A DNA stretch of 64,000 nt from Lantana camara (Eukaryota > Streptophyta > Magnoliopsida > Lamiales > Verbenaceae). The position numbers were made by a program, and so were the translations under genes. This document shows positions 10,446-22,504 of the stretch, one piece after another. The DNA lies in NCBI GenBank assembly GCA_037501455.1, contig CM074857.1:33748001-33812000 (forward strand), given 5' to 3'. Below the pieces are notes generated by a model. That model saw nothing but the letters and a program-made list of their open reading frames with translations. It was not told the origin of the DNA and made no database searches. The first letter of the stretch is position 1; the number at the start of each line of letters is the position of its first letter.

Positions 10446-12613
10446 ATGGCTTCTGCATTCTCTTTAGTACTTGTGTTGCTGTCCAACACTTTTCTCATAA
10501 GCTCATTTCTTCATCTTGCAGAAGCCCAGGGAGGATCTCAGCCGTTGGTTGGTGGACTTTCATGGAGTTACTATGAATCTTCATGTCCTGATTTGGAGTC
10601 CATTGTAAGAAAACAGCTCAAGAAGGAGTTCAAGAAGGATATCGGGCAGGCTGCAGGATTGCTTCGTCTCCATTTCCACGATTGCTTTGTCCAGGTATTA
10701 CGACACAACATGACAAAATATTTTTTTTTTAAAGGAGTGTCGTACGTCATAGATGAGGATATAGTGTTTTGTTGTTTAGTATCGAAGTTCTCCTTTTAGT
10801 TTTAATGAAGACTACTTGTAAGTGATTATATGTTTGTCGTGTGATTGATGTATAGGGGTGCGATGGTTCGGTACTACTGAACGGTTCGGCAAGTGGTCCG
10901 AGCGAACAAAGTGCGCCTCCGAACTTGAGTCTTAGGGCCGAGGGCTTCAGAATCATAAACGATCTCCGGAGGCGCGTGCACAAGAAGTGCGGTAGGGTTG
11001 TCTCCTGTTCGGATATCCTTGCCGTAGCCGCTCGCGACGCTGTTTTTCTGGTAATAAATTAACCAAAATATAAAATAAAACCATAGCATAATTGGATTTA
11101 TTGAAATAGTACCACCTAAAAATTGGATTGTACAAATCTATTACTACAGATTAAATGTGTCCCCATTTTATTCCTCTTGCAACTACATGGAAATCACTAA
11201 GGTTATTTGGATGAACGTACACATAACAGAAACATATCAATATACAAACAAAATCATTTAAGAAAGCAAGACTAGTGGTGATTTTTACTGACCGATGATG
11301 ATGATAAAAACGATAACGGCAGTGACGGAGCTAAAACCCTGAAATTGGAGGGTCTTTACGTCGATGGTCAGAGGATTAGGAGAAATCGAACAGCCCCATC
11401 CTCTAGTGTTGGTACTACATAAAAGGGTAATTTTAGAGTCAGAGGTCATCAATATCCCGACTTATACCCCCAACTTATACGTGTCCATCACGGACCACAA
11501 CCATTATAGTCAAATGGTCCTAGTCTCCTAGAGTTATTAATTTTAATAGTTATAAGAGTATTTTAATGCACATTTATTTCATCTCAATCTAAAAGCTAGT
11601 AGGTGGAAACATGTTATGAATAATGCACGTAAGCGAGGGCCTCCTAATCTTTTATAGTTCTATGTAATGATGCACCTCTTATTTCCTCAAAGGTCTCTCC
11701 TTGACTTACTACAGTCACAGTCAAAAAAGAAGGAATAGTTTATCCCAAGCCAAATAAACCTTAATGTGAAAACTTTAGGGTAAAATATTGAAATAATTTT
11801 GTTCGACCATATGATTTGTTATAACTCATTATTCTAACATATCTAAGATAATATTGTCTATTTCAATTTTGGGATTACAGTCCGGTGGCCCTGATTACGA
11901 GGTTCCGTTGGGAAGGCGTGACGGACTCGGCTTCGCCACCACCGCAGCCACCCTGGCAAACCTTCCTCCGCCATCGAGCAACACCACCACCCTCCTCAAC
12001 TCCCTTGCAACGAAAAGCTTCACCCCAACTGACGTGGTGGCTCTCTCGGGCGGCCACACCATCGGAGTCGGACATTGCACATCCTTCACTGGCCGTCTCT
12101 ACCCTAATCAAGACCCCACCATGGACAAGACATTCGCCAACAACCTGAAAACCACCTGCCCCACTGCAAACTCGAACAACACGGCCGTGCTCGACATTCG
12201 ATCCCCCAACGTATTTGATAATAGGTACTCAAAAGAATGTTACGAATTTATACCTAAGTCTTAGGTCATATCACGAAATTGCATGGATATATTATTCTTT
12301 TAGAATCATTCAAAATTTCTGACTCAGTCAGTGTAGGTACTATGTTGATCTCATGAACCGACAGGGCTTGTTCACATCGGACCAAGACCTATATACGGAT
12401 TCAAGAACGAGGGGGATTGTAAGGGATTTCGCTATTAATCAGACGTTGTTCTTCGAGAAATTTGTGAGCGCAATGATAAAGATGTCTCAACTGACCGTGT
12501 TGACTGGGGGACAGGGGGAGATTCGCTCCAACTGCTTCGATAGGAACTCCAACAATGTGTTGGTCCCTTCGATGCCGGAGGAAGAGGACGAGGAGGCGCG
12601 GGCAGCTTTTTAA
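10446..12613 (+). CDS. PER12: Class III peroxidase, peroxidase 12 orthologue, 354 aa, four exons
   Basis: A secreted haem peroxidase that oxidises phenolics and other donors with H2O2 in the cell wall or vacuole. I read exons 10446-10694, 10856-11050, 11881-12224 and 12337-12613, all with GT/AG borders and consistent phase; three introns at these places are the ancestral plant peroxidase pattern. Residues 1-27 form a signal peptide (cleavage about AEAQ). The distal motif RLHFHDCF carries catalytic Arg74 and His78; GCDGSV (84-89) binds calcium; the proximal haem ligand is His207 in ALSGGHTIG. DIRSPN, FDN and YYVDLMNRQGLFTSDQ follow. The strings DIGQAAGLLRLHFHDCFVQG and SGGPDYEVPLGRRDGL match my memory of Arabidopsis PRX12. 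The C-terminus is an unusual acidic tail (EEEDEE) ending ARAAF. All key residues are present, so it should be active. Confidence 0.96.
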
Positions 12614-14683
12614 GGATCGTGTTTGTGTGTTATATGAGCTTGTGTTATGTGTAAATTACTTGAGAATAATTGTGTTTGATGACTTTGTAGTAATCTTGAG
12701 CGAGTTTATGAAAAATATTCAAGAATAAAGTTTGAGGAACTACTAACACATATGTAAATTGATGGTGTGCAAATTTGGTGATGCTGAAATGAAGCGGACT
12801 TGTCGACCAACACTAAAAAATTTGCATTTTTGGGTGAAGTTAAAGGCAGAAAAGGAGGAATAGAGATTGTGCCTCATTTTGACTCTTTGACGTTTAAGGT
12901 AGTCAGGTTGCTCGAGATAGTAATTAAGAGAGAAGGGGCGTTCGAATTAGGTGTAATAAATGACTTATCTTATGCAATAAATGAGAGAATATTTATAGTG
13001 TGGAGCATTGTGTGTGTCCTGAACAGTGAACACATAGTCAATGATGCATTAAATACAGTTGATGTGGTAGGTGACAACAAATATGTTTCCTCGTACTTAT
13101 TCTCTCACAGAGTTTGCAGGTTAATCTTAGACATTTAATGTTGAGTCAGAAAGTATCTCAGATATTAAATGTTATTTCCGTCCATAATGCTTTGATCGAA
13201 CTCGATCGTTGGCTCGAGGAGACCGGCATTCTAGAGAGCTCACGCTCGAGGGAGTCACTGCCGCTCAGGTAGATGGGTCGCGTGTTCCACATTAAAATTT
13301 GGGGTCAATAGTAAGAGGTAAATCGAGGTACCCTAGCCATGTCGTGGCTGTTGGAAAATCCATGTCAGCGCCACGTGGAGACAACAGTTAACTCAAGATA
13401 GATCCTATCATAAATAACTAAAATTAATAATATATATATGCTCAACAAATTTTACTTACCACAGAATTAATATGTTTAAAGAGTGATAAATTACAATGTA
13501 TCCATTATATATTTTGTGAAATATTGCCAAATTAACATGATTTAACCTATGCTTTCGCCCTCAAATTCTACCTCAATACTACACCGGAAAATCGAAAAAG
13601 AAAAAAGTGAAATAGAAATTTTGAGGGGTGAAGCACTATAGAATCTCGAGTGTAAGTGAAAAATAGGTCTTTATTAATTACGATCTGTCTGTTTTTTTTT
13701 TTTTTTACATCAAATACTGGTGAAAATAAAAGAAAGATTAATGAAGTACCCCACAGGCCATCATCAATCAACAAAAATGACTTTCATAATGGCCCGCGTG
13801 AGGACACAACTGTCGTGCCACACACCATCACATTGACTGAGTTTCACTATTTTTATTGTCAATTAGGTCACATAAGTTTTCTTGCATTGATTACATTCAT
13901 GATTCATGCTCTTCCGGTCTTCCTTTTTAAGTGTAAATTAAAGATAGGAATTATTTGTTAAGAGTTAATTTCTGTATATTATTCATGATCTCTAAGGAGG
14001 GAATCGGTGTTTCTTCAAATAGTAATCAAGATTATGTAAGATTTTTTATCAACTTATAGCTCCTTTTAGTTGCTTTTTCAATAGGCTTTGTTTTTGAAAA
14101 TTACAAGTAGACCGCCTGTAGTTACGCTTTATTTACACTTAGACCCCTTGATTTCTAGCAAAATTTCTATATGTTAATGCTTTGTTGTGGTGAATATTTC
14201 AACTTTTAGATAACATAGTCATTCAATATGGGAAAATTCTAGCTAAAATCGGGGCTTGGTCGAACGTCAAACAATCCTATAGCAAGTGTATTACATTTCA
14301 TCTTTAATTGGTCACTTTTCTTAAAATTTCCACCCGTTACACGACTAGTGTAAACCATTCGCCCCTTGTTACACTGGTTGGCTTCAAGCTAGAATTATCT
14401 GCTTTCTGATTCGGCTAATTACAACTATTAAGTCTTCTTGCATGCACAAACTATTGATTAGTTTCCCAGCTTCTACGTCAAATGTAATGATTAAGTTGAC
14501 AGTCAAATGAACTAATCAAATTAGATAGTAAACCACGTCAAGAAAGCTGGAATTATTAACAATATGTCGCTCTTCTAATTATTAGGCATGCATGAAACAA
14601 GAACATTACCTTGCCATGTATATATATATATATACAATCAATGTGAGCAAATTAAAATCGGAATTTTTAGAAGTACGTTAAAG
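12614..14683. other. Intergenic DNA, nothing recognised
   Basis: Peroxidase 3' flank followed by unannotatable sequence. A 112-codon open frame at 12800-13138 starts with TTG and matches no family I know. A GC-richer patch at 13190-13380 may be an old transposon fragment. Confidence 0.5.
14617..14636 (+). promoter_or_regulatory. TATA-like (TA)n tract upstream of the DUF3511 gene
   Basis: A TA-dinucleotide run about 50-65 bp upstream of the ATG at 14684 probably supplies the TATA element. Confidence 0.5.
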
Positions 14684-14914
14684 ATGGAGAAGAACAGATC
14701 ATATCCTCACTATTCATCCGAATTCGGGTTGGAAAGACAACCAAACCCGTATTCATTCAACGGGCCAAGCACATCCAATGATCCAGAAATGAAGAGGAAG
14801 AAGAGGGTTGCATCATATAACATGCTCAGCACAGAAGGTAAAGTAAAAGCATCTGTCAAAGAGAGTTTCAAGTGGGTCAAGACCAAATTCGATGGTATAC
14901 GTTACAGTTTGTAA
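14684..14914 (+). CDS. DUF3511 domain protein, 76 aa
   Basis: A small plant-specific protein. The C-terminal half carries the family hallmark MKRKKRVASYNMLSTEGKVK (38-57), followed by SFKWVKTKFDGIRY at the end, as in Arabidopsis DUF3511 proteins. The N-terminal half is polar and low in similarity, as usual for the family. I chose ATG 14684 rather than the in-frame ATG at 14588: the latter would lie upstream of the TATA-like tract and adds residues unlike the family. At 76 aa it is on the short side for the family. The biochemical role of DUF3511 is unknown; the highly basic core suggests nucleic-acid or protein binding, which is inference. Single exon. Confidence 0.88.
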   Translation: MEKNRSYPHYSSEFGLERQPNPYSFNGPSTSNDPEMKRKKRVASYNMLSTEGKVKASVKESFKWVKTKFDGIRYSL

Positions 14915-15305
14915 AGAAATTAATATATTTAAGTATATTTTGAGCAATATGAATATGAATCGTCGTTGAAATGCTATCGATGTAGTTAATACTAGTATAG
15001 CTGAATCAAGTTTGGTTTTGATTTTCCACGATACTGAAATAAACACCCTCTTGTTAGGGGATTGGATCTCCTGCATTTCATCTCATATTGTTTCGTGGTT
15101 GGCCCTATTCCATCTCATGAAAAACATTGTCAAATGAACTGGTTTATATTTCAAATCGCTTAAATATGATCTTGATCATCAAATAATCTGAATTGAAACC
15201 AGCATCCAGATTGCAAAGAATTACAAAAACTTGTTGATACAAGGAGCTAAGTCGAATAGAGCTGTGAAAGTTCCACAAAAAACACCACATTTTTCCAGCA
15301 GTTGA

Positions 15306-18221
15306 TTAGTCATCAAAGGGATGGTGCTGAAGAAGCTTTCTATTCTCCAAACTTCTGAACTCTCTAGTGGATGCAGACCTGTGAACCAAATCCGATCTGC
15401 TGTTTCCACCATTGGAAATTACCATGGTATAGTTTGTTGTGTGTCGTTTAGCGTTTGGCAAAGGTGGTCTGTTCTTGATGTTCTTGGTTGCATTAGGATG
15501 AGCTTCTGTTCTTGAAGACATCTTATGTGCATTAGGAGATGAATATAACCGAGGCGAGCTCCCTTCTCTGGGCTTTGCACTAGATGAGCTGCTCGTCGTG
15601 CTGCTTCCTGTTATATTGCCAAAGATTGATGCTTCTACACTTTTCTCCCGTTCCTGAAGAAAAGTGATTGGTTTTAAGATCTTATAAGCTGTTTTTGGAG
15701 ATTTTGAGATTTTAAATTTTATTTTAAAGGGGTTTACACTAACATACCCTGAGATTCTACATAATTACACAAACTCCCCTTATCATATTAAAGGTTGGAA
15801 ACACACTTTTGATAGACTCACCTCCTTACTGCCTTGATCATCTCCTTTTGGCCTCTCAGCAGTTAAGTTCTTTCTTCTTTCTCTCTGTGATTGAGAACGG
15901 CGTCTTGTTCTGTGCCTGTGGAGGACCAAAAATAGTTAAATGATTCCTTCTTAGCGGTTTTTGTCATGGATTTTAACAAATTATCAGCAAAAGTCTAGTG
16001 CATTTCAGTCCAAATCTGATGGCATTTATCGTGAGCATTGTTCGTATCCATGTAAATGCGTGATCCTCAGTTAAAAGGAAAAAGTAATTTACTTCCGCCT
16101 GTCCTTTATCAGATAGTCGTCATCATCCTCGACGTGGATTGCTGGCAAACCAGAGATTTCACAAGCTAAAGGACTCGTTTGAAAGAACTGCAATTGAAAT
16201 CATGTATCAAGAATAGGAATGGTGTTTTATTTGATCAAATAGATGAGTGCATTACAATGTTTTTCTTCTCCTCAGATATTTAGAGCAGGAAAAGACTATG
16301 AATAACATCCTCTCCCTTACACTAACCTCGTTTTGGAGAGCAGAACTCGCACGCCCACGATTAACAGGATCTAGAGCTAGTAAACTGTGCAAAAGACCTA
16401 ATGAAGATGGTGGGAAATGTTTGAAAGTTTCACGGAGACAAGATTTGTACGTTTGGGGAGGTTTAAGGGCTGTCGAGAGCTTCAATCTCTTATAAAAATC
16501 ATCAGATGGCGTCCCACACAGTTTGAAAATCCGGTGGAGTTGTTCGACCTGAATGCAGTTGTGCAGTTGATGAGTAAGATCAATATTATGGAACAAGATT
16601 ATAGAAATATTAGGAAGACTCGAGCCTGGACCTATTTCGGCCAAATCCAGTCAATCAAGTCCGACCAATCCTAGTCTAGACTATAATTTCCCAAAACATT
16701 CATCAACTGAAATTGGAAATCCATTCCTCTGAAATTATAGTCCATACCAGATTCAGCCACATCAGTACATGACGAATAACACTTGTCACATGATTTATTG
16801 GACGTTTACCTCTGTCCGGCCGGGCAAAATTGGCCTCCCGGCAAACATCTCAGCCATGAGGCAACCGGCGCTCCAAAGATCTATACCTACTCCATAGTCT
16901 GTGGAGCCCAAAAGCAACTCTGGGGCTCTATACCAAAGCGTGACAACACGACTAGTCAGAGGACGCCTTTTTTCCGCACTGAAGAAATTCGCGAGCCCAA
17001 AATCCGCGATTTTAAGAACCCCATTTCTGTCGATTAGTAGATTGGATCCCTTAATGTCCCGGTGCAAAATGCCACGCTCGTGGCAATGCTGGAGCCCCGA
17101 TAGGAGTTGCTGCATGTAACATTTGATCTGCACAGACAGTACAACATCAGAAGAGGTATACAAACAAGAGAATAGAATCCTGAGGGGGCGGCCACCCCCT
17201 TCAGCCTTCTATGTGGCTCCGTCCCTACTAGAACTTTTCGAGACACAATCAAATAAAATATGATCACAACAACATGAACAGTTTCCAACTACCTGTGGTT
17301 CTGTGAGCCTTTCATCGGGCCGATTCAGAATTCTGGATAAATCCGAATGCATATATTCGAAAACCAAGTACAAACTATACTGCATTCTTGAGGTGGCTAA
17401 TCCTTCAAGCTTTACAATATTGGGATGATCCAGTTTCTGCAAGATCATGATCTCCCGCGCCATGAACTTCACACTCTCCGGTTCTGAAGTATCAAACCGA
17501 ACTTTCTTTAATGCCACGATCTTTCCAGTGTCCTTATCTCTAGCCTTATACACATTGCTGTAGGTCCCTTGGCCTACCTGCAGTAACAAGTTCTCCCCAT
17601 TACTCCCAAGTCCATATATTCATTCATCTAACCTCCTGATTGTAACAAGACTTCACTAACGATCAACCGTATTATATATATACACACATATACTCACGAG
17701 AAGAAGGACGACTGTTCCTATCAGCCCCCTTTGACCCGTAACTTCTAAGTTCTAACAAACAACACAAAGATTTCAAAGTGAAACAACACCTGAAAAACAA
17801 AAGCATTGAGAGAAGTAACCTTATCAATTTTGATGTAAGAATCAGCACTTTTAGGAACAATATTCCTCAGAACCTCTCTTGGGATATTATCAGTCAGCCA
17901 CTTAGGCCATCCGTCCACTAGCTCAACATCAGCACCTTCTCCCTCAACCTTCTTCGTACCAGTCAATTCATGATCATCACCTCTCCCAGAAATTACATAA
18001 GTCCCCCTAACAAAGTTTCCACCTCCATCATTGCCACCAACACTCTTCCTCCCTTCTCTAACAACCACCTTCCGGTCGCCGTTCCTCGGCTCGTGCTTCG
18101 AATGCCTCACGCCCGTTGACCGTCTCGCTCCAACGTAGCCGTTCTCCATCTTCATCTTTTCAAGCCTATCGCTATCGGGGGGCGAGCTCATCGAAGGACT
18201 GGAGCTGTGAGCACACCCCAT
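15306..18221 (-). CDS. CDK-like Ser/Thr kinase with N-myristoylation signal, 587 aa, seven exons
   Basis: A plant cyclin-dependent-kinase-like protein of the At1g54610/At1g09600 type. Minus-strand exons: 18221-17820, 17577-17293, 17127-16810, 16548-16327, 16187-16093, 15915-15822, 15653-15306; all borders are GT/AG and phases agree. MGC at the start (Gly2, Cys3) predicts N-myristoylation and palmitoylation, hence membrane attachment. A disordered region is followed by WPKWLTDNIP (105-114). The kinase domain then has VGQGTYSNVYKA (glycine loop, 135-146), Lys158 in VALKK, PESVKFMAREI in the cyclin-contact helix position, HRDIKGSN (Asp253), DFG (Asp271), RAPELLLG and SAGCLMAEMFAG. The C-terminal tail is basic and Ser-rich. 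All catalytic residues are present. It is likely a signalling kinase rather than a cell-cycle CDK; the exact orthologue is uncertain. Introns are short; the fourth exon from the 3' end is typical of the family. Confidence 0.94.
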
Positions 18222-18393
18222 GATTTCTTTATACTATGGTGATTAACAAAAGCCTTTTTTAACTAGTGATGATCACTTCCCGTGTTTCTTCATGAATAGT
18301 GAGAGACATTTCTTGTTTTATATTCAAGAAAAGTGAACATTAAACAAGAACGAGGGGATATTGGAAATAAGACATATGGTAGAATTAAACTAA

Positions 18394-18398
<5 letters not shown>

Positions 18399-18426
<28 letters not shown>
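18399..18426. repeat. (GA)14 microsatellite in the 5' flank of the CDK-like gene
   Basis: On the gene's strand this is a (CT)n tract about 180 bp upstream of the ATG, a common feature of plant core promoters and leaders. Confidence 0.95.
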
Positions 18427-18430
<4 letters not shown>

Positions 18431-19892
18431 AAAGGAATGAAAAGAGATCACATAATTGGCCGGCTTAAGGCCGGCTAAGGAATTTTGGAAATTTTGATGA
18501 TGATATATGCTTGAAAGATGCTACATGTGAAATATTGACGTTTGAAGATTTCTTTTTCTTTTTTATTTTTTAAGAAAAAAAGGATTTGAAGGGTTCGTGA
18601 TTGTACTATGAAACTTAGCTTCATCCGCTGAATATGAAGCATCATAGGCATTTATGAATGTTAGCAACTGGCTTTTCCCCTGCCTACGAAATACCATGAT
18701 ATATATATATTTATTCATGCTATTATTTAAATGTTTTTTTTATATTTTCTTCCCTTCCAACGGGGAATTTAAATGTATAATTAGTAGAAAATTAGGTGTA
18801 TGTTAGTATAGTTGGCCAACCAAGTATAGTAGAAAATTAGGTGTCTGTTAGAAAAGTATAGTTTTTCCAAAATTTTAAATGATAATATTAAATGATTGAT
18901 CTTCATTTCCACAGCCTTCATCTGGGCTTATGATCTGAATTGAATTTGGATTTGGAAGCATTTAACAACTTACCACCGATGACGTACGGAACCAAATACG
19001 ATGATTGGGGATTTCAAAGTTTTTAACAAACTTATTGCCTATGATACATGGACATGACTACTCAAACAAGACACGATGCACATGTGCTGACACGGAGTGT
19101 CCAACATCCAAAGTATTTAACAACTTACCACGTGTGGCGAACAAATACGAACACAATAATTAGAAAATTTCCAAGTATTTAACAACTTACCACCTATGAC
19201 AAGCAGACACAAACACGACGATTAAGACATGACACGATACATACATACTGACACAAATTCCCAAAATGATCTTACTGACACAAATGCCCAAAATGATGTT
19301 CAACACGGGTTTCCAACACAACCAAAGCTCAAACACTTCATCCTCTTAGATTATTTAAAGTAGTATATAACTGTATAACAAATTTGATAGACAAGTGATG
19401 GTTGCAACTTGCAAGACAATTATACCCCTTTTTAACTGTTTGTCCTTCTTTAAACACTGAGGAAGTAATTTCTTTGTGTCATTCCTAACAAATTACAATG
19501 AAATGAACCAAGTATAAGACATTCACCAAAATATATAAAAAAAGATTTACTTTGTATATATAAAGACTATAAAAATGTATCTGTACTAAGGGGAGAATTC
19601 AAGAAGAGTCTGAGGATCAGCTACAACACACACTCACATAGTAAATGATTCAACCACAAGAAACTGAAATTAAATCACTCAAATATTGAATGAAACTCAA
19701 GTTACAAAGCTTTTGCGGACCTATCGGGATGTTCCTGCATGCAACGGGTGTTAAATATCGAACGGTCAGGATCGAGCCACGCCAGGGCTACGCATGCTAC
19801 ACTGCTGATGTGGCCTAATACACACCCTTCGGTGTTTTAACACCCAATTCATTCAAGAATCTTCCCGGACCTCATAAGATTGGGCGAAGAAA
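18427..19892. other. Intergenic DNA between divergent-spaced minus-strand genes
   Basis: Contains the CDK-like gene promoter side, degenerate copies of a CACGGACA-type repeat (19030-19330) and the 3' untranslated region of OHP2 (about 19560-19892). Within the latter GGGTGTTAAA (about 19747) and TTTTAACACCC (about 19834) can pair as a hairpin. Confidence 0.5.
19030..19330. repeat. Degenerate tandem units related to the hAT MITE at 5860
   Basis: CCTATGATACATGGACATGA opens the block. AAGTATTTAACAACTTACCAC recurs at about 18955, 19110 and 19175, and CACGA/GACACGG motifs are scattered through it. It looks like a decayed, internally duplicated relative of the CTATGATACACGGACAC MITE. Confidence 0.5.
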
Positions 19893-21465
19893 TCATTCGA
19901 GATCAAGAATTCCGAAATTGGAGAGGAGGATTTTGACTTGATCCACAAAGTCTGAGCCAGTTGCATACTCTGTTAACATTCCCACAGCAAAACCGAACAT
20001 TGCCCATCTGCACAACCAAAATATGCCAAAACAGAACTATATAGCATGAGTATATGACTATCATATCGTAATGTTAAGAAATCAAAGATTCAAAATATGA
20101 AATGAACTTCACTAAGTTTTGGTTCTTCATGACCTCAAGAATTGCGTATGGGTTTTCTCCCCGCATTAATATGATATGGAATAGTTTTTTTCTGAAAACT
20201 TTGACGAAAGTTCTTAAATAATTTTGTTATTTGTTAGAAGCTTAAACCAAATGGTTGCTAGAAACACGATAGAGCCAAGACCATTTAGGGGATTTTAAAC
20301 TTAACACAAATGCATATAAGTATAGTGATGTAGAGAGGGGGGCGCGATTGCACATTCCAGCCCTCCTCGGATAGATGAGAAAAATTTTGAGTACAAAATC
20401 ACCATAAACGAGGCTATTGTATTGGTGATCACGTTGAAATATGGCTAAGTTTCTTCCTTGAACTTCTGCATCATACATTTGAATCCTAGGAAGTCTGAAA
20501 AGAATTCGACAGTGCATGTTGCAAATCACATAGCTAGTTAGCAAACAAATGCGATGGAGACATAGTTTAACGATTCATGTTTCTATATTTGCAATATAAG
20601 GTGGAAACTTCCATAGAAGATAAGCCACATATGATAGTTTGCAACATTCTACAAGTTCTACTCTCTTTTCTTTTCACCTTCTCAACACATCAATTTACCA
20701 ATTTTGAAGTCTTAGACATGGAGCTACATGAAAGCATGAATTCTAACACAAACCTAGTTTCGCCGAACTCAACCAATTATATAGCGGCCTTCCTCCCCGA
20801 CTAACAATATCGCCTATTATGCATATATGTATCAGAATTATACATTTTTGCCTCTAAAATGATCAACACGGAGAGATTTACACTTGACAAATTAGAGAAC
20901 TTTCCCTCAGTTCTCAGGTTCTAAATTCTTCGCCCTATCCTGTACTAACAACAGAATTGCACATTACCAATTAACACTGATGGTAAAATAAACTGAATTT
21001 CACTTGAATTCATATGAATCAGCACTTTCAACATAGTTAAAGTACAAAACAGAAGCATTTAAAAAAGGATCACCTGCCGTTGGAGATCTCATTCTTGCCA
21101 ATGAAACCAAAAAAGGGACCTTGATTAGCTTCCTCGAGCTTCTTCTGCTTAAAGTACTCTTGAAGCTCTTTAGCCTTCTGCCTCTGGAACTCCAACGTAA
21201 CAACATTCTTGCCCTCCACAGGCGCCGCCGCTGCCGCTGGCTTCGGCGGCGGAGTCGGTGGCGGAGAGGTGGCCGGCGGCGATGGGGACGGCGGCACAGG
21301 CTTTACAGGCGCAGGCGCCACCGGTCTTCTCAAAGGGCCCTCAGCTTGAGAGCTCCTTACAGCAAATTTGAAGGAGGAAGAAGAAGACGATGAATATGAA
21401 TATGAAGAAGAACATGGATTGCGAAGTTTGATGCATGGAAATGAAGGTGATGATGCGACAGACAT
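19893..21465 (-). CDS. OHP2: One-helix protein 2 (OHP2), chloroplast thylakoid, 168 aa, two exons
   Basis: A light-harvesting-like protein of the thylakoid membrane. With OHP1 and HCF244 it delivers pigments and supports synthesis of photosystem II reaction-centre protein D1. Exon 1 is 21465-21074 and exon 2 is 20007-19893 (GT/AG, phase 2), separated by a 1066-bp intron. The order is: a Ser-rich transit peptide beginning MSVASSPSFPCIKLRNP; a Pro-rich linker; VTLEFQRQKAKELQEYFKQK; then the single chlorophyll-binding helix with NEISNGRWAMFGFAVGMLTE. The Glu...Asn...Arg residues of the LHC motif are present in exon 1 and the helix is completed in exon 2. It ends FGILDLE. Length agrees with Arabidopsis OHP2 (about 172 aa). 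The open frame extends 53 codons upstream of ATG 21465, but that part is unlike a transit peptide and the family starts MSVAS. Confidence 0.96.
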
Positions 21466-22504
21466 GTTTATCCTATTTTCTTGATTTCTCGATGTTCTGC
21501 TTTTGTTTCTGCTAATATTCTGGGGAATTTGTCTGAATATAGATTTGTATGGACGGGAGGAAGGAGAAGATTGTGAATCAGTGATGGTTTGAGAATTGGG
21601 GTTTTGTGGATAAGATTCAGACAAGTTTCTTGAACTATATGGTGGTTAGCTTAAGTCAAGATCATAGGTGTCTGAAAATGGTCATATTTCTTTTTGCCAC
21701 AATGAAAATGGAATGTAAAATTCTTAATTTTTTTAATTTTATCCCCTTTTCAAGTGTGTGTGTTCTGTTTTATTTTTTTGGTTAGAGTAAAAATGGTCTC
21801 TTTTTCGGGTAATTTTTTTCATACATAAATACGGCCGAAACACTAAAATGTAAATAACAATTGTTCTTTCCCATTAAGGACTCAAACTAGTTGCATTCCC
21901 ACTAGAGACTCAAACTAAATCTTTATTGTTTGTAAAAAGTTTCGAAAAATAACAAGTTATTTTGATACAAGGAGATGTAAAATAATAGGAAATGTAAAAC
22001 ATATATCTCAATGAATAGAAGTAGGTAAAGATATCGTTTTACCATATCATGGTCATATACCTTAAATTTAAAATAAAAATTGTTGTCGTACCTACATCAC
22101 CGAAACCATATCCCGGTTTCATGGATCCCAACTTAATCTTTACACGGCTTTCAAATGAAATTGTATACCATATATACAGCTACAAACTACAAAATAACAA
22201 TTCCTCTTCGAAAACGAAATGACAAACTAGAATCAAAGAGGCAGCACGATGACCGCAATTACATGGAGAATAGAATGATAAACCCCAATGCACCAAAACC
22301 AGAAGGCAGGCAAGAATGCGGACACCTTGTTGAGCAGAGCCTTATTCTCTTCAATTGCATATAAAGAACTCCATTTCTGTCGTCCAACAATAGAGTCATG
22401 AGATGTTGCACTCATATTTTGCCGTTGGACTTGACGCCACACACCGTAGGGTGATTGTTTTATGTAAATCGAGCCTATGCAGGCCGCCCCTCGAAAATCT
22501 TAGA
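21466..22504. other. OHP2 5' flank and spacer, nothing recognised
   Basis: Minus-strand leader of OHP2, then AT-rich spacer. The 3' untranslated region of the next minus-strand gene probably begins left of 22504. No repeat or ORF stands out. Confidence 0.5.

Noticed and set aside
12800..13138. 112-codon ORF after the peroxidase gene
   Set aside because: Starts with TTG, lacks similarity to any family I know, and has no promoter or codon bias to support it.
18399..18426. GAGA-type regulatory element
   Set aside because: A plain microsatellite; regulatory function is possible but not supported beyond its position.
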